64,000 bases of DNA, taken from positions 1,736,001 to 1,800,000 of the forward strand of contig NZ_MTQN01000012.1 of assembly GCF_001984195.1 (NCBI RefSeq), in the 5' to 3' direction. The stretch is from Kribbella sp. ALI-6-A. Its GTDB lineage: Bacteria; Actinomycetota; Actinomycetes; Propionibacteriales; Kribbellaceae. The translations under genes were made by a program, and so were the position numbers. Under the pieces are notes generated by a model that saw nothing but the letters and a program-made list of their open reading frames with translations, was not told where the DNA came from and searched no databases. Below are positions 53,553-61,286 of this stretch, piece by piece (the first letter of the stretch is position 1; each line of letters opens with the position of its first letter).

Positions 53553-54364
53553 AGGTGCGTGCGGTCCAGTACGTCGTCCTGCTCGGCGTCGCGGCGATCT
53601 TCTTGGGGCCCCTGTACTGGTTGATCAGCGCGGCCGTGAAGCAGCCGGCCGAGATCTACCAGTGGCCGCCGGTGTGGTGGCCCGACGACTTCACCTGGGG
53701 CAACTTCAAGCTCGCCTGGGATGCGGCGCCGTTCGACCGGTTCTTCGTCAACTCGACGGTGATCACGGTCGCCGGCACGATCCTGAAGGTGGCCAACGCG
53801 GTCCTGACGGCGTACGCGTTCGCCTATCTGCGGTTCCCGTTCAAGAAGGTGCTGTTCCTGCTGATCCTCGGCGCGATGATGGTGCCGGGCCACGTGACGC
53901 TGCTGCCGAACTACCTGACCGTGGCGTCGCTGGGCTGGATCAACACCTACGCCGGGCTGATCATCCCCGGCATCGGGTCGGCGTTCGCGACGTTCCTGAT
54001 GCGCCAGCACTTCCTCACGCTGCCCGGTGAGGTGACCGATGCGGCCGCGGTCGACGGCGCCGGTCACCTGCGGACGCTGTGGCGGGTGGTGCTGCCGATG
54101 TCGCGGCCGATGCTGGTCACCGTGGTGGTGATCACCGCGGTCGAGGAGTGGAACAACTTCGTCTGGCCGCTGATCGTCACCAACACCGCCGAGATGCGCA
54201 CGCTGCCGGTCGGCCTGCTGATCCTCAAGGACGAAGAAGGCCTGGCGAACTGGGGCACGATCATGGCCGGCACGTTGCTGGTGCTGGCGCCGATGCTGCT
54301 GATCTTCCTGTTCGCCCAGCGCTACATCGTCGGCGGCATCACGCAAGGAGCGCTGAAGGGATGA
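53549..54364 (+). CDS. Carbohydrate ABC transporter permease (MalG/UgpE type)
   Basis: A 271-residue permease with six membrane segments. The EAA-like loop is DAAAVDGAGHLRTLWRVVLP (about 163-182), and the short N-terminus has the SAAVKQPAEIYQWPP pattern of MalG proteins. Both ends overlap neighbours by 4 bases. It forms the membrane channel with the preceding gene. Confidence 0.93.
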   Translation: MKVRAVQYVVLLGVAAIFLGPLYWLISAAVKQPAEIYQWPPVWWPDDFTWGNFKLAWDAAPFDRFFVNSTVITVAGTILKVANAVLTAYAFAYLRFPFKKVLFLLILGAMMVPGHVTLLPNYLTVASLGWINTYAGLIIPGIGSAFATFLMRQHFLTLPGEVTDAAAVDGAGHLRTLWRVVLPMSRPMLVTVVVITAVEEWNNFVWPLIVTNTAEMRTLPVGLLILKDEEGLANWGTIMAGTLLVLAPMLLIFLFAQRYIVGGITQGALKG

Positions 54365-55683
54365 CGATGCGCCGCAGAACTTTCCTCGGCCTGGCCGGTG
54401 TGGCGTCGCTGGCGGGCTGTGGGTACCGCTCGCCGGACGCCGAGTACAAGCAGCCGGCCGGCGCCGTACCGAAGCAGTACGCCGGGCGGACCAGAGTCGT
54501 GTTCTGGTCGTCGTACGGCGGGACGAACGGCAAGGCGGTCGACAAACTCGTTGCCAAGTTCAACGAGTCGCAGACCGACGTCTACGTCGAGGCTCAGTTC
54601 CAGGGCAGCTACGACGACGTCGCGCAGAAGATCGCGGCCGGGCTGATCGCGCGGCAGACCCCGGACCTCGCCGTCCTGTCCGACGTCACCTGGGAACGCT
54701 TCTTCCTGAACGACGCGCTGGAACCGCTGAACGGCTACTTCACCGACGGCTTCGGCCCGGCGGTCTTCCACTCCAAGCTGTTCAACGAGTACGTCGTGAA
54801 GGGGCAGAGCTGGTGCGTCCCGTTCGCCCGGAGTACGCCGATCCTCTACTACAACCGCGACGTGTTCGCGAAGGCGGGACTGCCCGATCGGGCGCCGCGG
54901 ACGTGGAGCGAGCTGCGGTCGTGGGGTGCCACGCTCGCGAAGGTCGACGCCAACGGCCGGCCGATGCGGACGCTGGCGCTGGCGAAGGTGGACGGCGACT
55001 GGCAGTTCCAGGGCAACGTCTGGCAGTTCGGCGGCGCGTACTCCAAGGGCCTCGACGTGACGATCGACGAGGACGGCGCGGTCGCGGCCGGCGAGTTCCA
55101 GCGGCAGTTGATCCACATCGACGGCCACGGTTACATGGCCAGCAGCCCGATGACGGACTTCGCCGGCGGCCTGGTCGCGATGTGCCAGGACTCCACCGGT
55201 GGCCTGAAAAGCGCGATGAGCAAGGCGAAGTTCAAGGTCGGCGCCGGGTTCATCCCCTCCGAGGTCGCGGCCGGACTCGCGACCGGCGGTGGCGGGATCG
55301 GGATGTTCCGCAACGCGTCGGCCGAGCGCAAGCAGGCGGCCGCGAAGTTCCTCGAGTTCCTGGCCACGCCGGAGAACTCGGCCTGGTGGACCACCCAGAG
55401 CGGCTACCTGCCGGTGGTCGACAAGGCCCGCGAGGATCCGGCGCTGAAGAAGCTGGTGGCCGACGAACCCAACTACGGGGTGGCGATCGCCCAGCTGGTG
55501 AACGCCCGCCCGCAGGACGCGATCCGGCTCTACGGGCGCAACGCGAACGTCGCGATCTACACCGGCCTGCAGCAGATCTACGCCGACAACGCAGACCCGA
55601 AGAAGGTGTTCGCTTCGGTCGCCCGACGGCTGGAGGCGATCGCCGACGAGGTGTCCCGGCTGTACGAAAGCAAGGTGCTGTGA
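54361..55683 (+). CDS. Extracellular solute-binding lipoprotein (UgpB/MalE type), Tat-exported
   Basis: A 440-residue binding protein. The start MTMRRRTFLGLAGVASLAGC has both a twin-arginine motif and a lipobox (LAGC, Cys20), so it should be a folded Tat lipoprotein. The mature part has the family-1/UgpB pattern: VVFWSSYGG, NESQTDVYVEAQ, AARQTPDLAV-like stretch, and FLATPENSAWW near residue 343. With the two permeases and the phosphodiesterase it resembles the Ugp glycerophosphodiester system, but the ligand is not proven. Confidence 0.92.
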   Translation: MTMRRRTFLGLAGVASLAGCGYRSPDAEYKQPAGAVPKQYAGRTRVVFWSSYGGTNGKAVDKLVAKFNESQTDVYVEAQFQGSYDDVAQKIAAGLIARQTPDLAVLSDVTWERFFLNDALEPLNGYFTDGFGPAVFHSKLFNEYVVKGQSWCVPFARSTPILYYNRDVFAKAGLPDRAPRTWSELRSWGATLAKVDANGRPMRTLALAKVDGDWQFQGNVWQFGGAYSKGLDVTIDEDGAVAAGEFQRQLIHIDGHGYMASSPMTDFAGGLVAMCQDSTGGLKSAMSKAKFKVGAGFIPSEVAAGLATGGGGIGMFRNASAERKQAAAKFLEFLATPENSAWWTTQSGYLPVVDKAREDPALKKLVADEPNYGVAIAQLVNARPQDAIRLYGRNANVAIYTGLQQIYADNADPKKVFASVARRLEAIADEVSRLYESKVL

Positions 55684-55729
55684 GCAACCACATCGTTGTC
55701 GAGAGCAATCGAGTCGAGGAGAACACGCT

Positions 55730-56410
55730 GTGATCGTCACCGGACACCGAGGTTCGCTCGGATCCGAACCGGAGAACACGATCCGCTCGTTCCGGCGCGC
55801 GATCGCCGACGGCTGCGACGAGATCGAGCTGGACCTGCGGGTCACCGCGGACGACCGGCTGGTGGTGTTGCACGACGCGACGGTCGGCCGGACCACGAAC
55901 GGCACCGGGCCGGTCGAGGAACTCACGTTCGACGAGCTGCGCGCATTGGACGCGGGGCTCGGTGAGCGGGTGCCGACGTGGGCCGAGACGATCGAGGTCG
56001 TCGGCGTACGGATCCAGGCCGAGGTGAAGGCGGCCCGCGCCGTACCGCTGCTGGTGGAGTCGCTGCAGGCTGATCCGGAGCTGGCCGCCCGGACGATGGT
56101 CACGTCGTCGCACGCGGAGATCCTGCTCGCGATCCGGCAGGCGATGCCGTCCGCGTCCACCGGCCTGATCTTCGGGCGGACGCCGGACGTGGCCGACGTA
56201 CTGGCTCTGACGCGCGCCGCCGAAGCCGGTACGGCGTTGTGCGGCATCGCGGGGCTGACGGTCGAGGCAGTGGCCGAGCTGCATCGCGAGGGGTTCGACG
56301 TCACCGCCTGGCCGGTGCCGGACGCGGAGACGTTCGCGCGGGCGGTTGAGCTGGGAGTCGACGGGATCACCACGGACTACCCCGAACGTCTGGCCGCCGT
56401 ACGGATCTAG
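55730..56410 (+). CDS. Glycerophosphodiester phosphodiesterase family protein
   Basis: A 226-residue cytosolic GDPD enzyme: GHRGSLGSEPENTIRSF near residue 5 (catalytic His in HRG, PENT), EIELDLRVTADDRLVVLHDA near residue 30 (Glu-x-Asp metal ligands and HD) and EVKA near residue 101. It cleaves glycerophosphodiesters to sn-glycerol-3-phosphate plus an alcohol, matching UgpQ. The GTG at 55730 has GAGGAG ten bases upstream. It lies 46 bases after the binding-protein gene. Confidence 0.93.
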   Translation: MIVTGHRGSLGSEPENTIRSFRRAIADGCDEIELDLRVTADDRLVVLHDATVGRTTNGTGPVEELTFDELRALDAGLGERVPTWAETIEVVGVRIQAEVKAARAVPLLVESLQADPELAARTMVTSSHAEILLAIRQAMPSASTGLIFGRTPDVADVLALTRAAEAGTALCGIAGLTVEAVAELHREGFDVTAWPVPDAETFARAVELGVDGITTDYPERLAAVRI

Positions 56411-56422
56411 GGAGTGGCCTGG

Positions 56423-56475
56423 ATCACATATTTCAACGTGCGGATTTGTTCTTTCGTGGAACAAAAATGTGTGAT
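56423..56475. promoter_or_regulatory. Palindromic region before the Gfo/Idh gene
   Basis: TTTGTTC (56445-56451) and GAACAAA (56459-56465) are perfect 7-base arms around 7 bases. They are enclosed by ATCACAT (56423-56429) and ATGTGTGAT (56467-56475). The ATCACAT/ATGTGA element recurs in the 51734-51761 site, hinting at one shared regulator. Confidence 0.6.
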
Positions 56476-56486
56476 TGCCTAGCGTC

Positions 56487-57683
56487 ATGAGCATCAGCAT
56501 CGGTGTGGTCGGAGCCGGCCAGTTCGCCCCCTCGTTCCTGCGGTTGTGGACCGCGCATCCCGACGTCACGGAGGTCTCGCTGACCGACGTGCTGCCGGAC
56601 CGGCTGGCCGCGATGGCCGAGAAGCAGGGGGTGAAGGTCACCTACCAGTCGTTCGAGGACATGCTCGCCTCGGACGTCGACGCGGTCGCGATCTTCACCC
56701 AGCGCTGGCTGCACGGCGAGATGGCGATCCAGGCGCTCGAGGCCGGCAAGCACGTCTACTCGACGGTCCCGATGGCGATCGAGGCCGACCAGATCGCCCG
56801 GATCATCGAGCTGGTCAAGGAAACCGGCCTGACGTACATGATGGGCGAGACCAGCTACTACTACCCGTCGTCGGTCTACTGCCGCGACCGGCTGGCCAAG
56901 GGTGACTTCGGCCGGGTCTTCTACTGCGAGGGCGACTACGTCCACGACATGGATCTCGGGTTCTACGCGGCGTACCAGTACTCCGGTGGTGAGGACTGGA
57001 AGAAGACCGCGTCGTTCCCGCCCATGCTCTACCCGACGCATGCCGTCGGCAACGTGCTGTCGGTGACCGGGCAGCACGCGACGCACGTGTCCTGCGTCGG
57101 TGTGAAGGACGACCGCGGCGACGGGGTGTTCGACAAGGCGGTCAGCCAGTTCGACAACGACTTCTCCAACGCGACCGCGCTGTTCACGCTCGCCGACGGC
57201 GGCGTGATGCGGACCAACGAGATGCGCCGGGTCGGCTACCCGTCGCACATCCGCGAGTCGCGCCTGCGGGTCTTCGGCACCGAGGGCAGCTTCGAGCAGC
57301 TCGCCACCACCACGGTCTGGCAGACCAAGGAGGGCGTCGAGGACATCAGCCACCTGATGGAGACCAAGCCGTCCGGTTCGCTCGAGGACGACGACCTGGC
57401 CAACGTCGACCCCGCGCTGCGCGACGCGTTCCTGTCGGGCCTGTCCCCGGTGCACGACCGCACCCGCCTGCCCGCCGAGTTCGCCGGCCTGCACAACGGC
57501 CACGAGGGCTCGCACCACTTCCTGGCCGACGACTTCGTCCGCGCGGTCGTCGACAAGACCCTGCCCCCGGTCAACGCCTGGGTCGCGGCCCGGTACACGC
57601 TGCCTGGTATCTACGCCCACCAGTCGGCCCTCCAGGGCGGAGTCCAGCTGGAAATCCCGGACCACGGGGACGCCCCGGCCTGA
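56487..57683 (+). CDS. Gfo/Idh/MocA-family oxidoreductase lacking the usual EKP lysine
   Basis: A 398-residue NAD(P)-dependent oxidoreductase. The Rossmann motif GVVGAGQFAPSF opens the protein. The strand that normally carries the catalytic Lys as EKP reads HVYSTVPMAIEA (about residues 90-101), with no Lys, a variant seen in some related dehydrogenases or dehydratases. GETSYYYPSS near residue 119 leads into the C-terminal substrate domain. ATG 56487 begins at the conserved strand. It is the last gene of the cluster; a strong terminator follows. Confidence 0.88.
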   Translation: MSISIGVVGAGQFAPSFLRLWTAHPDVTEVSLTDVLPDRLAAMAEKQGVKVTYQSFEDMLASDVDAVAIFTQRWLHGEMAIQALEAGKHVYSTVPMAIEADQIARIIELVKETGLTYMMGETSYYYPSSVYCRDRLAKGDFGRVFYCEGDYVHDMDLGFYAAYQYSGGEDWKKTASFPPMLYPTHAVGNVLSVTGQHATHVSCVGVKDDRGDGVFDKAVSQFDNDFSNATALFTLADGGVMRTNEMRRVGYPSHIRESRLRVFGTEGSFEQLATTTVWQTKEGVEDISHLMETKPSGSLEDDDLANVDPALRDAFLSGLSPVHDRTRLPAEFAGLHNGHEGSHHFLADDFVRAVVDKTLPPVNAWVAARYTLPGIYAHQSALQGGVQLEIPDHGDAPA

Positions 57684-57696
57684 CCTGCGGTACGAC

Positions 57697-57731
57697 GAAC
57701 GGCCGCCCGCGCTCCGCGCGGGCGGCCGTTC
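57697..57731. terminator. 16-bp perfect hairpin with 3-base loop
   Basis: GAACGGCCGCCCGCGC (57697-57712), loop TCC, and the complementary arm at 57716-57731. It closes the long rightward catabolic run and also serves the convergent htpX gene. It is the strongest hairpin in the window. Confidence 0.92.
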
Positions 57732-57803
57732 GGTGGTTGAGGGAGGAGAGGCCCCGATCAACTCCGCCTTCCCTTGCACTACCCCTCTCGCCCGGGCGAG
57801 AGT

Positions 57804-58688
57804 TCAGCGGGCGAGAACGCCTTGGCGACTCGCCTGTTCCTGCAGGCGGCGGATGCGGTTCTCCATCGGCGGGTGCGTGGCGAACAGCGCCGCGACACCG
57901 CGGCCGGTGAGCGGGTTGGCGATCATCAGGTGACTCTGGGTCGCCACGCTGGATTCGGCGGGCAACGGCAGGGCCGTCGTACCGCGGCTGATCTTGGCGA
58001 GGGCGCTGGCCAGAGCCAGCGGGTCACCCGACAGTTCCGCGCCGTCGTGGTCGGCCTGGTACTCGCGGTTGCGGCTGATCGCCAGCTGGATCAGCCCCGC
58101 CGCGAACGGCGCGAGCAGTACGGTCAGCAGCGTGGCGATCGGGTTCGGCGCCTCGTCGTCGTCACCGGAACCGAACGGCAGGAAGATCGCCAGGTTCGCC
58201 AGCATGCTGACGATTCCGGCCAGGCCGGCGGCGACGCTGGAGGTCAGGATGTCGCGGTTGTAGACGTGCGCCAGCTCGTGCCCGAGCACCGCGCGCAGTT
58301 CCCGCCGCGACAGCAGCCGCAGGATCCCGGCCGTCACCGCGACCGCGGCGTGTTCCGGGTTGCGCCCGGTCGCGAACGCGTTCGGCTGCGCGATCGGGCT
58401 GACGTAGATCCGCGGCATCGGCTGCCCGGCGCGCTGCGACAGCTCCGCGACGACGGAGTACAGCTCCGGCGCCTCCTGCGGACTCACCTGCCGCGCCGCC
58501 ATCGAGCGCAGGGCCAGCTTGTCGGAGTTGAAGTAGAGGTAGGCGTTCAGGCCGAGCGACAGCACGGTCGCCACGACCACACCCGTCGGACCGCCGACCA
58601 GGCCGCCCACGGCGATGATCAGGGCGGTCAGCAGAGCCAGCAGGGCGGCGGTCTTGACGGTGTTGCCAACGCGTCGAAGACCGGTCAT
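57804..58688 (-). CDS. htpX: HtpX-like M48 membrane metalloprotease
   Basis: A 294-residue zinc protease that degrades damaged membrane proteins. Two hydrophobic helices near the N-terminus, zinc motif GHELAHVYNRD (HExxH near residue 132), two further helices, and the third ligand Glu in NREYQADHDGAEL. IAQPNAFATGRNPEHAAVAV is the family hallmark. ATG 58688 is preferred over GTG 58700, which lies directly on the GGAGAG ribosome-binding site. Confidence 0.93.
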   Translation of the reverse strand: MTGLRRVGNTVKTAALLALLTALIIAVGGLVGGPTGVVVATVLSLGLNAYLYFNSDKLALRSMAARQVSPQEAPELYSVVAELSQRAGQPMPRIYVSPIAQPNAFATGRNPEHAAVAVTAGILRLLSRRELRAVLGHELAHVYNRDILTSSVAAGLAGIVSMLANLAIFLPFGSGDDDEAPNPIATLLTVLLAPFAAGLIQLAISRNREYQADHDGAELSGDPLALASALAKISRGTTALPLPAESSVATQSHLMIANPLTGRGVAALFATHPPMENRIRRLQEQASRQGVLAR

Positions 58689-58790
58689 GGTGTCGATCAC
58701 TCTCCATCGGAGCTAGTGGTTACATTGCTCAGAACATCGCTCTGACCTGCGGTATTCCAGGAAAATCGCCAGTCGTTCACCGCCAGACTC

Positions 58791-58819
58791 TTGCGGCCGG
58801 TAGGCCGCTGACATAGGAC
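58791..58819 (+). promoter_or_regulatory. Leaderless promoter of the NAGPA/SPOR gene
   Basis: TTGCGG (58791-58796) and TAGGAC (58814-58819) are separated by 17 bases; the ATG at 58827 follows 7 bases after the -10. The start of transcription should coincide with the start codon. Confidence 0.6.
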
Positions 58820-58826
58820 AGTGAGC

Positions 58827-60443
58827 ATGACGTCTCGACTTCGCCGGTCCTTGAGCGCGCTCGCCGTGGTGTCGCTCGCCGCCGTTCCCGCAGTAGGCGC
58901 CCGGGCTCAGTCCCAGGACGCCGCTGGACTTCCGCTGGGCCCCGCCAACCTCGCCGAGACGCGCCAGACCTCGACCCTGCAGGCCGGCGTCACCCTGACG
59001 ACGATCACGCGCGGCCAGACCGGTCCCGGCTCGACCTGGACGGTCGAGGTCGCGATCCCGTCGAGCTCGCCGGATCCCGATGCCCCGGCGACGGCCCTGT
59101 CGGACAAGGCCGGTGCCGACGCCGCCGCGGCGAAGCTGAAGGCAGCAGGACTGGAGCCGCGCGTCGAGGACGTACCGACGCCGAAGCTGGCCGACGCCGG
59201 CGGAAACAACCTCGGGTACCGGGTGCGGCTCGGATCCTTCCCGACGAAGGCCGAGGCGGACGCCCTGCGGACGAAGGTGATCGCCGCCGGATTGAGCGGT
59301 TCCAGCATCTACACCGGCTGGGACGGCGAGCCCGACGACGTCAGCGGATCGACCGGTCCGTGGCGCGTCCAGGTGCTGACGATCGACCCGAAGAAGTTCC
59401 GCGGCACGCTCGACGCGTCGTACGGGCTGGACCTGGAGGCGCGGGAGACGACCAGCACGCTGGCGACGCTGACCGGGGCCACGGCCGCGGTGAACGCCGG
59501 GTTCTTCGTGCTCGACCCCAAGGCCGGCGCACCGGGCGATCCGGCCGGCGTCGCCGTGTACGACGGCCGCCTGGTCAGCGAGCCGACAGCGGGACGGCCC
59601 GCGCTGGTGATCAGCGACAAAGCACTCGGTACGTCGGTCGAGCGCTTCCGCTGGCAGGGCGAGGTCCGCGGAATCGGCCGGCCGCTCCCGCTCGACGGGC
59701 TGAACCGCGTGCCCGGCCTGATTCGCAACTGCGGCGGCACCACCGACGACCTTCCGACGGCCAAGCCGCTGCACGACGTGACCTGCACGGACCCCGACGA
59801 GCTGATCGCGTACGACGCGTCGTACGGCGTGGCGACGCCGAGCGGACCCGGTGCCGAGGTGATCGTCGATCGCCGAGGGGTCGTCACCGCGATCCGCACG
59901 GCCACCCGCGGCGGCGCGATCCCGGAGGGCGGCCGGACCGTCCAGGCGACCGGCGACCAGGTCGCGCGGCTGCTGGCGGCCGCGAAGCTCGGTCAGCGGC
60001 TGCGGATCCGGGCCGAGCTGGTCGACCAGCGCGGCCACGATGTCCGGCTGTCACCGAAGACGACGATCGTCAACGGTGGCCCCGAGCTCGTCCGCGACGG
60101 GCGCATCACCGGGACGCCGAAGGCCGACGGCATGGCGCCGGCCGACAACGTGAACTTCTACTACGGCTGGGTGCACAAGCGGAACCCGCGCACGATCGCC
60201 GGGGTCGACGGCCAGGGCCGGACGGTGCTGATCACCGCCGACGGCCGCAGTACCGCCAGTCTCGGCCTGGGCATCGCCGAGGCCGCGGCGGTGGCGAAGT
60301 CGTTCGGGCTGCGCGAGGCGATCAACCTGGACGGCGGCGGCTCCACCACGATGGTGGCCAACGGCAAGGTCATCAACGCCCCGTCGGACGCGACCGGCGA
60401 ACGCCCGGTCGGCGACGCGCTGGTGATCACACCCCGCCGCTGA
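58827..60443 (+). CDS. Secreted SPOR-domain plus phosphodiester glycosidase (NAGPA) protein
   Basis: A 538-residue exported protein. It has a Sec signal at residues 1-28. Residues 93-165 are a SPOR-like domain (NNLGYRVRLGSFPTKAEADA), which binds denuded peptidoglycan. From about residue 170 is the NAGPA domain: VNAGFFVLD near residue 225, GGPELVRDGRIT near residue 417, and the conserved INLDGGGSTTMV near residue 502. Such domains cleave phosphodiester-linked sugars, so it may act on wall or exported polymers. ATG 58827 fits the promoter; GTG 58821 overlaps it. Confidence 0.88.
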   Translation: MTSRLRRSLSALAVVSLAAVPAVGARAQSQDAAGLPLGPANLAETRQTSTLQAGVTLTTITRGQTGPGSTWTVEVAIPSSSPDPDAPATALSDKAGADAAAAKLKAAGLEPRVEDVPTPKLADAGGNNLGYRVRLGSFPTKAEADALRTKVIAAGLSGSSIYTGWDGEPDDVSGSTGPWRVQVLTIDPKKFRGTLDASYGLDLEARETTSTLATLTGATAAVNAGFFVLDPKAGAPGDPAGVAVYDGRLVSEPTAGRPALVISDKALGTSVERFRWQGEVRGIGRPLPLDGLNRVPGLIRNCGGTTDDLPTAKPLHDVTCTDPDELIAYDASYGVATPSGPGAEVIVDRRGVVTAIRTATRGGAIPEGGRTVQATGDQVARLLAAAKLGQRLRIRAELVDQRGHDVRLSPKTTIVNGGPELVRDGRITGTPKADGMAPADNVNFYYGWVHKRNPRTIAGVDGQGRTVLITADGRSTASLGLGIAEAAAVAKSFGLREAINLDGGGSTTMVANGKVINAPSDATGERPVGDALVITPRR

Positions 60444-60470
60444 TAGCCGGACCCGTCGAAGCCCCGGCTA
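60444..60470. terminator. 7-bp hairpin between convergent stops
   Basis: TAGCCGG (60444-60450) and CCGGCTA (60464-60470) pair around 13 bases. It fills the 24-base gap between the NAGPA stop and the GntR stop and can serve both. Confidence 0.55.
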
Positions 60471-61154
60471 CGCCTGGTCGTAGATGCCGCGGAGGCGAAC
60501 CGACATCGAGTTGATCAGGTGCTGGGTCATCGAGTCCTCGGCCGCGACCGGGTCGCCGGAGCAGATCGCCTCGACCAGGTGGTGGTGCTCGGCCAGCACC
60601 TCGGGGCCGATGTCGCGGTCGTAGTGCAGCCGGAAGATGTGCAGGTGGCAGTGGGTCCGCTCGAAGGCGAGGCGGACCTGCTCGCTGCCGGACAGTTCGG
60701 CGATCAGCGTGTGGAACCGGTTGTCGTGCGCGGTGAGCGACCGGTAGCCCGCGTAGTCGACCGACGTGGGCTCGACGGCGGTGGACAGTTCGGCGGTGAG
60801 ACGCTCGCGCCCGATGTCGTCGATCAGTTCGGCGGCCCGGCGCGCGGCCCACGGCTCGATCAGGCGGCGGAACGCGTACAGGTCGTCGAACTCCTCCAGC
60901 GTCAGCAACGGCGTCGCCCGGTACCCCTTGAGCGGCTCCTTGTCGGCCAGCCCCTCCGACTCCAGCCGCGCCAGCGCCTCGCGGACCGGCGTGGACGACA
61001 CCTGGAACTCCCGCGCCAGCCCGTCGATGGAGATCCGCCCACCCGGCCGGATCGTGTGGTCCATCAGCATCGTCTTGATCGCCTCGTAGACGTCGTCCGC
61101 GAGCATCTGCCGACGCATCAGCCGCCGGTCGTGCGGCTCCAGGATGTCCGTCAT
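60468..61154 (-). CDS. GntR-family regulator (FCD domain)
   Basis: A 228-residue regulator. The winged helix covers about residues 14-80 (GGRISIDGLAREFQVSSTPVREALARLESEGL), followed by the all-helical FCD ligand domain with metal-ligand-like DNRFH and EHHHLVEAI. FCD regulators sense small carboxylates or sugar acids. It is divergent from the altronate-dehydratase-like gene across the 61221 palindrome, making that gene its target. Confidence 0.94.
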   Translation of the reverse strand: MTDILEPHDRRLMRRQMLADDVYEAIKTMLMDHTIRPGGRISIDGLAREFQVSSTPVREALARLESEGLADKEPLKGYRATPLLTLEEFDDLYAFRRLIEPWAARRAAELIDDIGRERLTAELSTAVEPTSVDYAGYRSLTAHDNRFHTLIAELSGSEQVRLAFERTHCHLHIFRLHYDRDIGPEVLAEHHHLVEAICSGDPVAAEDSMTQHLINSMSVRLRGIYDQA

Positions 61155-61220
61155 CGGCCTCTCCACACAGTGGTCTCGCCCTTGACCCGGCCGCGTGGAT
61201 TCGGCAGGGTGGCTGTCGTA

Positions 61221-61239
61221 ATCATGCATCATGCACGAT
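61221..61239. promoter_or_regulatory. GntR operator
   Basis: TGCAT-C-ATGCA (61225-61235) is a perfect palindrome; flanking ATC and GAT extend the symmetry to 19 bases with one mismatched pair. It lies 67 bases from the GntR start and 48 bases before the UxaA-like ATG. Confidence 0.82.
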
Positions 61240-61286
61240 TCGCGGTTCGACCACCAGCACCGAACGGCTTGGGAGAGGTCCACCTG

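Noticed and set aside
54322-56373. 683-residue leftward open frame
   Set aside because: It is antisense to the binding-protein and GDPD genes; no plausible protein composition.
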